The notes beneath the pieces were generated by a model, which was not told the origin of the DNA, ran no database searches, and saw only the letters and a program-made list of their open reading frames with translations. A stretch of DNA of 64,000 nucleotides, from NCBI GenBank assembly GCA_001642415.1, contig LTDK01000174.1, positions 248,001 to 312,000 of the forward strand. Reading direction: 5' to 3'. The stretch is from Nematocida ironsii. Its lineage: Eukaryota; Microsporidia. Below are positions 56,184 through 64,000 of the stretch, in pieces (the stretch's first letter is position 1; each line of letters begins with the position of its first letter). The position numbers and the translations under genes were made by a program.

Positions 56184-59066
56184 ATGGAAAAGTTATTGGA
56201 GTGCACAGATGAGTTTGATGTAGAGCTGTTTGACTTTGTAATAAAGACGTTCTATGACCCAATGGATAAAGAACACAAGAGAGCAGAAACTGTACTACTT
56301 CGGTACAGAGAGCATCCAGACAGTTGGGCACATACTGCAGCAGTAGTAAAGGACAGCAAGGACCCTCGTGCAAAAGTATTTGCAGTACAAGTACTTGAAA
56401 GAGCAGTAAAAATACGCTGGTCAATGCTTACAGAAGAACAAAAGAAAGGGGCAAGGGAGTATGTTGTAGATAAGATATTAGAATTATCCACACAGACACA
56501 CTCAGAAAGTAAAGTTTTAGTCAAGCAGTTTAACCAGGTGTTAATTGAAATAATAAAAAGGGAATGGCCAGAGAAATGGCCAACCTTAATAGGTGACTTA
56601 TTAGATGCAAGTAAAGGTGACTGTGGTGTATGCGCAAATAGTTTCAATCTTCTTTCATTACTGTGTGATACTGTATTTAATTTTCATGAGTCTCTGGTGA
56701 GTGAGAGAGTAAATGTCTTACAAACACAAATGAAGAATGAATTAGGGAATATTTACGATATGGTAATGAATATTCTAGAGAAAGTAAGTAGTGGTGAGAT
56801 ATACGTACCTAATGATTTAACCATATCATCATTAAACCTTCTGCTGATTATGGTACCACAGTTACCCGTAGAGTGTTTATTCCAGTCGTCTCTGTTGGAT
56901 GTAATTATAAAGTATATTGAATCAGAATTTGCGACTCATGCAGTGCAAGTAATCAGAAGTGTATTCACTCGCAAGGAGGAGTGTATTTCAACAGAGGTTT
57001 TTATTGGTGTGCTCAGAAAGTGTTTTGTAGGGATTGGGGCATTCTTTGAGAAGTATTTTAGGATATTCAATGAGTCACACACTGGTGGTATAAAATTACA
57101 TTATGCCTCATTCCTTCCCAAGGATATTAATCTTATTAGGGAAGTAGTTCTGTTTTATGGGATTGCGTATAAGTACTGTAAAGAACTAGAGAAGACTCCA
57201 TGTAATACGACCATTCCATTACAGCTTATGCTAGAAATATCTCAAGTGACAGATTTTGAATTATTCCGGTTATGCTTAGAATTCTGGTCGATGTTCATTA
57301 AAGATTTATTCTTAGAATTTCCATTTGTACCAGCACCAAGTAAATCACCTGCAGGCCTCAGAAGGACGCATTATACAGAAATTCTCAGTAGTTTAGTACC
57401 CGTCTTAGTTGCACAGATGCAGAGACCAGAAGAAGTAATCATTGCAGAGAATGAGGATGGAGAAATTATCCTGGAGAAATTAGTTGATACAGAATCAATC
57501 CAGCACCATAAGGAAATGAACGAGTTAATATACCACATATCCTCAATGACACCGGGTGGTCTTGGCCCGTACTTCTGCAGTGAGATTAACAAACTGCGTA
57601 CAGGTAAGTGGACACGTGACAGACTTAATAAAGTATGCTGGGCTGCAGGGAGTATAGCAGGTACTTCCAGTCCAATGGGTGAGAAAGAGTTCTTAACACA
57701 GAGCATACAAGGCCTACTGGCAATGTGTGAAGAAGCAGATGAAGAAGGGAACAGAGCAGTTGTAGCTTCATGCCTTATGTATATTTTAGTCAGGAATCCA
57801 CTGTATCTTAAGACATATCCACTCCTACTAGAAGCCATTTGTAATAAAATGCTTCAGTTCATTATTGATGTGGATTTAGTCGGTGTATCAGAAATGGCAT
57901 GTGATACTCTTTTAAAGATTATGTCCTCATGCCATGACGTACTTAAAGTACCACTCGCACCAGGTAAGCAGTGTTATATTCTAGACGTATTCCCGCATAT
58001 GCCTAAACTTCTGAATGTACTAAAACCGTATTTAGCAGAAGTTTTATTTGAAGCACTCTCTTACCTCTCAGAGGACCACATTGATAAATTACTGCACTTA
58101 CCACTCATGGACTTATTCACACCCGTACTTGATAATGCAGATAATCTTCATAAAATGACCAGGGCAATCAGGCTGATTAAAGTAGTATGCACTGTAGATA
58201 TATCTGAAGAGTTCAGTAATGCACGTGAACCTGTGCTTAGTAAGGCACTTAATCAAATCCATACGGTATACAGTATGCTACCAAATGGGACAGTACAACC
58301 ACCCGTATTAAACAGATCACTTATAATCCTCAGGAAGGAGATACTCTCACTGTACACTACGATCGGGAAGAATTTCTCAATTAATTTTATACTTGGTGAC
58401 TTTATGAGTTTATGGTCACAGATATTTATACATCCACTTACGACAGAAGTACCTGCCACCATTGAGAAATTAGGACTACTTGCTGAATTAAGTAAAAGAA
58501 CAGTTGAAGGAACAGCACCATTAGTGGAAAGTGCTTCTGCATCGATAGCACCACAAGTATTTGCTGCACCTGAGGAGAAGGAGGAGGAGATGAAAGCATT
58601 TTATAAAATGCTTTGTGCATCTATTCATACAAAGCCACAGATGAACAATCTTCAAATGATTGAGTGGCTAGCAATGGGAGTAAGCCATTCAAATAGAGAA
58701 GTATATGAAGAGTGCATATGCGTACTAGCCAAGGTAATAGAGAAGACTTCTATTGAGATAATCAGCCAAGGGTTCTTAGGCTTATTAGAGTGTGTACTGG
58801 GCACGGCTCTTGATAAGGATCATGAAGGTGGGATGAGTGCATTACTTGTGGCACTTTCATTATTAATCCGGTACAGCATAGACGGTCGGTGTGCTTCTCA
58901 GTCGCAGGTACTGGAAGTGTTCGGTGGTAAGCTTCATGGAGTATTCCCGCATATTAACCCAAAGGATATTGAAGAGTTTATTTTCCGGTGTTATAGGGAT
59001 GTTGATTCACACAGCGGTCTTCTTACGGCCATAAATGATTTCCGTGTTAAAATCAAGACTGTTTAA
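56184..59066 (+). CDS. CRM1: Exportin-1/Crm1 nuclear export receptor
   Basis: This 960-residue HEAT-repeat karyopherin has an importin-beta N-terminal domain (residues 25-100: DKEHKRAETVLLRYREHPDS, FAVQVLERAVKIRW). EIIKREWPEKWPTLIGDLLD is the Crm1-typical CRIME region. VLVAQMQRPEEVIIAENEDG is the acidic loop region, and RDRLNKVCWAAGSIAGTSSP followed by LLAMC515-EEADEEGNRAVVAS is the NES-groove region. Cys515 aligns with the leptomycin-reactive Cys of human and S. pombe Crm1, where S. cerevisiae has Thr. It exports NES cargo and ribosomal subunits with RanGTP. Yeast and human forms are about 1070-1080, so the C-terminus is shortened. The start is 39 bp from RPL12's. Confidence 0.95.
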   Translation: MEKLLECTDEFDVELFDFVIKTFYDPMDKEHKRAETVLLRYREHPDSWAHTAAVVKDSKDPRAKVFAVQVLERAVKIRWSMLTEEQKKGAREYVVDKILELSTQTHSESKVLVKQFNQVLIEIIKREWPEKWPTLIGDLLDASKGDCGVCANSFNLLSLLCDTVFNFHESLVSERVNVLQTQMKNELGNIYDMVMNILEKVSSGEIYVPNDLTISSLNLLLIMVPQLPVECLFQSSLLDVIIKYIESEFATHAVQVIRSVFTRKEECISTEVFIGVLRKCFVGIGAFFEKYFRIFNESHTGGIKLHYASFLPKDINLIREVVLFYGIAYKYCKELEKTPCNTTIPLQLMLEISQVTDFELFRLCLEFWSMFIKDLFLEFPFVPAPSKSPAGLRRTHYTEILSSLVPVLVAQMQRPEEVIIAENEDGEIILEKLVDTESIQHHKEMNELIYHISSMTPGGLGPYFCSEINKLRTGKWTRDRLNKVCWAAGSIAGTSSPMGEKEFLTQSIQGLLAMCEEADEEGNRAVVASCLMYILVRNPLYLKTYPLLLEAICNKMLQFIIDVDLVGVSEMACDTLLKIMSSCHDVLKVPLAPGKQCYILDVFPHMPKLLNVLKPYLAEVLFEALSYLSEDHIDKLLHLPLMDLFTPVLDNADNLHKMTRAIRLIKVVCTVDISEEFSNAREPVLSKALNQIHTVYSMLPNGTVQPPVLNRSLIILRKEILSLYTTIGKNFSINFILGDFMSLWSQIFIHPLTTEVPATIEKLGLLAELSKRTVEGTAPLVESASASIAPQVFAAPEEKEEEMKAFYKMLCASIHTKPQMNNLQMIEWLAMGVSHSNREVYEECICVLAKVIEKTSIEIISQGFLGLLECVLGTALDKDHEGGMSALLVALSLLIRYSIDGRCASQSQVLEVFGGKLHGVFPHINPKDIEEFIFRCYRDVDSHSGLLTAINDFRVKIKTV

Positions 59067-60068
59067 TTTATGGTTTAATAAATTGGATAATTTTTATTTT
59101 ATTAAAATTTTTATTATTAAATTTTAGGATATTTAATGATTTAATATACCAGAATGTATAAGAAATCAGGAATGTATGTGATTTTTAATTTCAAAGGAGT
59201 ACTTGAAAGTTTGATGGTTTAAGATTGAATATTCACATATATTTATAATAAGTATAATTTATGGTATATTTACGTTCTTATTTGATTAATTATAAAATCA
59301 TTTTGATAAGGATTCATTTTTATGGTTTCTTAAAGTATAAATATGAGAAGTTCTTTTTATATTTCAGGTACTTATTTATAATTTATTATTATAACACAAG
59401 TAGTAATAAATAATGCATAATAAACCATCCAGTAATATAAGTATATATAACAGTATATATGTATATGTATAAGTATAGTATACATATAATAGTATAGTGG
59501 TGTGTATACTGTACTAGTGTATACGTATAATAGTATATAAGTATATGTATAAGTATAGTATACGTATAATAGTAGTAGTATAGGTGTATACGTATAATAG
59601 TATTATAGTATATGCACAGTATACGTATATAATAGTAGTAGTATACGTATAATAGTATAGTGATGTGTATACTGTACTAGTGTATACGTATATGTATATT
59701 ATTATAGTAATATTAGTCTATTGTATACTGTATATGTTATATATGTATAGTACTGATGTATATACTGTACTAGTATATGTATTAGTTAGTCTATTGTATA
59801 TAGTATATGTATAACAGTAGTAGTATAAGTATATAAGTATAATAGTAGGGTAGTAGTATAGTATATGTATTATAGTATTAGTTAGTCTATTGTATAGTAT
59901 AAGTATAGCAGTGTAGTATTAGTTAGTCTATTGTATATAGTATGGTACTGGTGTATATAAGTATACGTATAGTATACATTAGTCTATTATATACTGTATA
60001 ATGTACTAGTTAGTTTATTATATACTGTATTATACTGTATAATAGGAAGAAGGGTTATATGAGAATGT
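59067..60068. repeat. 1-kb TA-rich spacer with degenerate satellite-like array
   Basis: The left third (59067-59438) is plain AT-rich DNA. From about 59439 to 60045 it becomes a quasi-repeat of GTATACGTATAATAGTAT-type units (TATACGTATAATAG recurs several times) intermixed with at least five to six copies of a TTAGTCTATTGTATA core. Alternating purine-pyrimidine TATACGTATA runs could adopt cruciform or other non-B structures. No ORF survives in any frame. The spacer separates the convergent CRM1 and orphan stops. Confidence 0.85.
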
Positions 60069-60956
60069 TTATTGATTTGTGCCCATATGGATAATTGATG
60101 GGGTTAAGTTATTAATTAGACAGGTTGTTACGAATGAGTAGTCATTGCACCCATCAATTAAGTCAAGAAACACTGCTTTTATTGCTTTAATTACTGAATT
60201 TACTTCACTGCTTGTACTTAACTGCTTAAGAATACTTCTTTTTGTTTTTACATCTATTCTGGGGACGTATTCTAATTTTATATTTGTGTATTCATTATAC
60301 AGATTATTCAATCTTCCTGTCATTAATTCTGTGACTTTATCTTTACTCCACCCTAAAAAACTGTCCACTCCAAAGTATTCTCCTACTTTACGGTCAATCA
60401 CAAGCTTACACTGCATGGCAAGTTCTTCAACGAGTTCTCTCTCGTTGTTTATAGATGCTTGTATAAAGAACCTATCAAATGGCACTGTTAAGTTAGTACA
60501 AATATACTCTGCAATGAGTCTGGCTGCTTCTTGTCTCAGTTCAATTGAAGATCCCATATGGTTTAGTACTGCAAGTGTACTTAGGTTCAGTAAATAGTTA
60601 TCTTCACTAGTGTTTGTCTCTACGTCTGAGGATCCTGCATGTGCCAGCTCATTTATAAGTCTTTTTATATTCATAGGGTTATCTATGATATACTGCCGAC
60701 CCTTTTCTTTATGGATCTTAAATAATGCAGGTCCTTTCTCATACATAAAAAATAGAAGGCTGTACAAATGCCTCCACTCCCTCAGCTGGTTCGCTAGGGT
60801 AATTCGTAATGTACATCCGGTTCTTGCGAGTTCTGTATTATAATGCTCAATTGCACTGTCCAATATGCTGAATAAGCCCAGGGAAAAGTGTCCTACTGTC
60901 ATTATCACGCATGCATACTCTTTTGTACTACTAGAAACCATGTCATCCGTGTTCAT
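60069..60956 (-). CDS. Unknown helical protein next to the Edc4-like gene
   Basis: This 295-residue protein is helical throughout (LITLANQLREWRHLYSLLFF-type amphipathic helices in the first 80 residues; NYLLNLSTLAVLNHMGSSIE near 123; FDRFFIQASINNERELVEEL near 160). It has no signal peptide, membrane span, zinc motif or nucleotide motif. I do not recognise it. It lies directly downstream of the Edc4-like gene on the same strand with about 31 bp between stop and start, so a shared transcript is possible but is not evidence of shared function. Confidence 0.7.
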   Translation of the reverse strand: MNTDDMVSSSTKEYACVIMTVGHFSLGLFSILDSAIEHYNTELARTGCTLRITLANQLREWRHLYSLLFFMYEKGPALFKIHKEKGRQYIIDNPMNIKRLINELAHAGSSDVETNTSEDNYLLNLSTLAVLNHMGSSIELRQEAARLIAEYICTNLTVPFDRFFIQASINNERELVEELAMQCKLVIDRKVGEYFGVDSFLGWSKDKVTELMTGRLNNLYNEYTNIKLEYVPRIDVKTKRSILKQLSTSSEVNSVIKAIKAVFLDLIDGCNDYSFVTTCLINNLTPSIIHMGTNQ

Positions 60957-60987
60957 ATTAAAATGTAAACAGAACTTTAATTACCTA

Positions 60988-61950
60988 TTAATATAAGCCC
61001 ATCTCCTGCATAAGACCCAGCATATGCCGCTCATTCGGACTTCCTCCAAATGCAGGACATCCCTTTAACAGATTCAAAATACTATCACGCAGAATGTTTA
61101 AGTCTTCTTCTGTTAGTTTGTCTCTTTGTATGTGGGAGAGTGCATTACTAAGGAAGATTGTGTACCGACTGCGAAGACTGGCTTGTCTCCACCCTGCTCC
61201 TATGAACAGTATCATTTGCTGTATAAACTGTACTAGCAGACCGTTTGGCATGTCAATCTCTGCATCTGGTGGTAGTTTATTAAGTAGAAACAGGAATATT
61301 TCTGGGTCCTTTGATCCTATGACGTATGTAAAGCACTCTGCAATGTCTGTCTCTAATAAGTGGATAATTACATCCTTTGGGTGCTCTTCAATATGGTCAT
61401 CACAGTCCTTTAATGTATCCACCATTATATCAAAAGTATCATCTTTACTCTCTGACAAATCATCTTCAAACTTCTCAACGCACATTGGCATGGCCTTCAT
61501 TCTGTCCAAAATCTGAAGGCGTATTTCATTCATCCCATTCTCAACCACGGGAACTATCCCTTCAACAATACCCGCTTTAATTGTTTTGCTAATTGTTTGT
61601 GCAAGTGCTTTTCCCTCCACTGCAGAAACAAGTGCTGTACTGCACACATTAGACATTTCTTTTATTTTGTAGTCAATCCGTGAGTTAACTATCTTCTCTA
61701 TTTTCTGTGTGAGTGGCCCGCGTATCTCCTTCTGTATTACGCCTTCAAAAAGTGCCACCACGTTTTTATTAAGCTGCTCAGAGATTGCAACTAGCAATTG
61801 ATTCATTCTTTTCTGTTCTTTTTCCTCTCTTTCTCTTACCATATTTTCTATTCTTTCATAGAGTTTATCCAAATCACCCTTTCTCTGCGAGGGTACATCT
61901 GCCCTCTCTTGCGCCGTGGATAATTCCAGCTGTTCGTCTTGCTGAAGCAT
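60988..61950 (-). CDS. Edc4/Ge-1/Varicose-like mRNA decapping scaffold, C-terminal part only
   Basis: This 320-residue protein has an N-terminal coiled coil (residues 28-75), then a helical segment EGIVPVVENGMNEIRLQILD that parallels the Edc4 'I...LP.FE.A...M..QI' region. The C-terminal domain reads IIHLLETDIAECFTYVIGSK followed by DPEIFLFLLNKLPPD and LLVQFIQQMILFIGAGWRQA, which fits the Edc4 C-terminal helical fold ('LL..G..N.AF..AL...D...V..VC..VDP..L..LSQ..LLSLIQQL'). In animals and plants Edc4 (about 1400 residues) carries an N-terminal WD40 propeller that is absent here. Edc4 holds Dcp2 in decapping bodies. The match is by pattern and is not verified. Confidence 0.5.
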   Translation of the reverse strand: MLQQDEQLELSTAQERADVPSQRKGDLDKLYERIENMVREREEKEQKRMNQLLVAISEQLNKNVVALFEGVIQKEIRGPLTQKIEKIVNSRIDYKIKEMSNVCSTALVSAVEGKALAQTISKTIKAGIVEGIVPVVENGMNEIRLQILDRMKAMPMCVEKFEDDLSESKDDTFDIMVDTLKDCDDHIEEHPKDVIIHLLETDIAECFTYVIGSKDPEIFLFLLNKLPPDAEIDMPNGLLVQFIQQMILFIGAGWRQASLRSRYTIFLSNALSHIQRDKLTEEDLNILRDSILNLLKGCPAFGGSPNERHMLGLMQEMGLY

Positions 61951-62506
61951 AATAAATTATTGCAAAAGAAAATAATGTGAAATAATGAATTCAATACACA
62001 GAAAACAATAAGAGATAAAATTAGACCAGTTCCCACCAGAATATAAATCTGTCCATTGATCACTCTGATACTGCACCTGTACAATACCACTTATATTCTG
62101 AGATGTGAAATGAAAATTATTTTGTGAAAACGTATTTTATGGATAGAACCATATTAAATTGAAAATTACTGTATTTATTATTAACAGCATATAAAATAAT
62201 CAGAAATAATCAGAAGATACTTCTAAATCTAATACACTCAATGACACACACACCCCATGGCATACATAACACATACGCCCAATGACATACATAACACATA
62301 TTCCATGGTATATACACCCTATGACATACATGGCATACATGGCATATACACCCTATGACATACATGACACATACAGCCTATGACACACACCCCGTACTCT
62401 TAAATTTAATTTCAGGTTATTTCTGAGTATGGCATGTATAAGTATACTGCATGTGTACTTGTATACACTGTAAATTGACTGCATGATATTTAATGGTTTA
62501 ATATGA
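61951..62506. repeat. Spacer with CATACATGACACATA-type minisatellite
   Basis: In this 556-bp spacer, 62234-62393 holds about six to seven loosely repeated units of the form CCYATGACATACATRACACAT, with a length of about 20-32 bp. Immediately after it lies AATTTCAGGTTATTTC at 62408-62423, a one-base variant of the recurrent motif. A minus ORF across 61848-62090 overlaps the Edc4-like gene's start in another frame and is not credited. Confidence 0.8.
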
Positions 62507-64000
62507 CTAATTATTCTCTGAATTTATGATGATTATTCTTTCCATTAATTCTGCTATTAAAGGAGAGTGTGTGATTATAATCACTGTTCTGTTCTGGTTA
62601 CACAATGAAGAGATTATTTTATTTTCAGTTAAGCAGTCTAATTTAGAAGTGGCTTCATCCAGGATAATTATACCAGTGTCTCTTAATAAGCATCTGGCTA
62701 GGCATATTCTTTGCTTTTCACCACCTGACAGATTTCTTCCTGCTACTCCCACGATATAATCATATCCATTCTTTTTAGACTCTACAATTTCATTCACTGC
62801 TGTGTCTTCAAGAATATTTGAAAGGTTTGCTTGGTTTGGTACACTTCCATATTCTGTGTTGTATATAAGTGTATTATTAAAGAGTGCTGATTCTTGTGGT
62901 ACTATCCCAATCTTCTCAGTGATATTGTCCTTTGTCATTTCTCGGATGTCTACTCCATATACTTCAATTATCCCCGTGTACGGTTTTTGCTTAAGCAGGA
63001 GGGAGAGTAAAGTTGTCTTTCCACTTCCACTCTTCCCAATCAGACAAACCTTCTCGCCCTCAAATATTCTGCATGAAAAGTCTTTAATGAGTTCTTTACA
63101 TGAATTCTCTGGCCAATAACTTACATTCTTAAATTCAACTGCCACTTTTCTTTTTGGTATTTTTTTAGTGCCCGGGATAGAGGAACATTCTGTGATGTCC
63201 TCTGTGTGGGTTCTGTTAATGTGGGTTGTACTGTTCTCACTGTCTATTTGGTCTGTATTATTATATTTATACTCCAGTTGACTATTACTCTGTCCGATTT
63301 CATTTAATGATGGTAGGGGAGATTTACTTACTTGTACAACAGGTGGTTCCATATGCTTTGATAGTTTATGTATATACTCTATGTATATCTCACAGTCCAC
63401 ATATCTTACAAATACGGTTTTTGTTGCAATTGCGACATTCATAAGATTTCTGTCTAATCTCTTCAAGTAAAACATAATCTTGACTGCATCATTCAACTTG
63501 TTCTCTCCATACATGTACACGTATACCATCAGAGTTATATGCAGGAGAGTGTATATAAACTTCTGGAATACATTTAAAGCAGCCACGACTGTCCTATCTG
63601 AGAAGGATATTTTCAAGAACCGGGTTAAGTGCTGATCAAATGTAGATATTTCCTGTCTCTCCGTATTATTTACAACAACTGACTCTTTATTAGCCAGACA
63701 CTCAATAATACTATTACTGTAGAGATCATCATATTTGTTCATTAGTGTCTTATTCCTTATCCTGATCTTAAGAAGAACAAAGCTTACACCCAGATATATT
63801 ATGTTAAACCCTGTTATAACACAAACATATCTCAGATCCATCTCCATCAGATTTTTATATATTATGACAATACTTGTCACTCCATAAAGTATTTTAACCA
63901 GTATATTAATTAGCATATTTTGTATTCCTCTGTTACCTCTGTCAATTATTCTGTTAATACGCACGGATGAAATAGGTGATATTGTGTATATGGTATTATA
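62507..64000 (-). CDS. ATM1: Atm1-like mitosomal ABC half-transporter (5' truncated by window edge)
   Basis: The frame stays open to base 64000, so the start codon lies beyond the window; 497 residues are visible. An apparent start at 63964 would be a GTG inside the frame, not a true start. The first visible residues (INRIIDRGNRGIQNMLINIL) match the Atm1 'DRGNRGI.F' segment between transmembrane helices. The second half is an ABC domain: Walker A GKSGSGKTT, signature LSGGEKQRICLARC, Walker B IIILDEATS and an ITHS switch His. Atm1 exports a sulfur/glutathione compound from mitochondria or mitosomes for cytosolic Fe-S assembly. A Thr/Asn-rich linker lies between the halves. Confidence 0.85.
   Translation of the reverse strand, partial: YNTIYTISPISSVRINRIIDRGNRGIQNMLINILVKILYGVTSIVIIYKNLMEMDLRYVCVITGFNIIYLGVSFVLLKIRIRNKTLMNKYDDLYSNSIIECLANKESVVVNNTERQEISTFDQHLTRFLKISFSDRTVVAALNVFQKFIYTLLHITLMVYVYMYGENKLNDAVKIMFYLKRLDRNLMNVAIATKTVFVRYVDCEIYIEYIHKLSKHMEPPVVQVSKSPLPSLNEIGQSNSQLEYKYNNTDQIDSENSTTHINRTHTEDITECSSIPGTKKIPKRKVAVEFKNVSYWPENSCKELIKDFSCRIFEGEKVCLIGKSGSGKTTLLSLLLKQKPYTGIIEVYGVDIREMTKDNITEKIGIVPQESALFNNTLIYNTEYGSVPNQANLSNILEDTAVNEIVESKKNGYDYIVGVAGRNLSGGEKQRICLARCLLRDTGIIILDEATSKLDCLTENKIISSLCNQNRTVIIITHSPLIAELMERIIIINSENN

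Noticed and set aside
63962..63964. GTG at 63964 as the Atm1-like start
   Set aside because: The frame remains open to the window edge and the transporter's transmembrane half is incomplete, so the real start lies outside.
1..64000. tRNA, 5S rRNA or other structured RNA genes
   Set aside because: I looked for T-loop GGTTCRANYCC-like sequences and paired arms in the spacers and saw none; a covariance-model scan could still find divergent ones.

Overview
The window looks like nuclear DNA of a microsporidian, an obligate intracellular relative of fungi. The evidence is dense intron-free eukaryotic housekeeping genes, many proteins shorter than their fungal or animal counterparts, two mitosome-type Fe-S genes (an adrenodoxin-reductase-like gene and an Atm1-like ABC transporter), AT-rich spacers, and a block of large orphan proteins with signal peptides or signal anchors. 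The nematode-infecting genus Nematocida is my best guess, by inference only. I found no rRNA, convincing tRNA, transposon, CRISPR array or bacterial gene.

Layout. 1-14 kb: truncated Cdc27/APC3, Utp15, Gna1, a coiled-coil orphan, the CCA-adding enzyme, a SWIM zinc-finger protein, Rrp12, alanyl-tRNA synthetase, a small membrane protein and the ferredoxin/adrenodoxin reductase. 14-29 kb: Not1, an Rfc5-type clamp-loader subunit, an adaptor-mu-like protein, Cdc73, PIG-U, an Rfc3-type subunit, Rvb2, Taf8, Spc25 and Ctu2/Ncs2. 29-35.7 kb: AMP deaminase, N-myristoyltransferase, a 47-codon ORF abutting Uba4, and two small proteins that may belong to tRNA-modification complexes. 35.8-45.5 kb: three orphan secreted or membrane proteins in very AT-rich DNA, interrupted by the GC-richer V-ATPase A gene. 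45.7-64 kb: a small orphan, an RRM protein (Nop4-like), tubulin cofactor A, Rpt1, a UBE3A-type HECT ligase with an AZUL finger, an Rrp17/Nop25-like protein, an 870-residue orphan, ribosomal protein uL11, exportin-1/Crm1, a 1 kb TA-rich repeat spacer, an orphan, a WD40-less Edc4/Ge-1-like protein, a short repeat array and a truncated Atm1-like transporter.

Themes. Ribosome biogenesis (Utp15, Rrp12, RRM protein, Rrp17), tRNA maturation (Cca1, Ala1, Ctu2, Uba4), RNA polymerase II transcription and mRNA decay (Taf8, Cdc73, Rvb2, Not1, Edc4), proteolysis and cell cycle (Cdc27, Rpt1, HECT ligase, Spc25) and mitosome function (reductase, Atm1) are interleaved with no operon-like grouping. Many divergent gene pairs have start codons only 9-39 bp apart, while other spacers reach 300-1000 bp. 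A short motif close to AATTTCGGGTTAT recurs in the spacers. The Rvb2 gene encodes Asn in place of the Walker B Asp.
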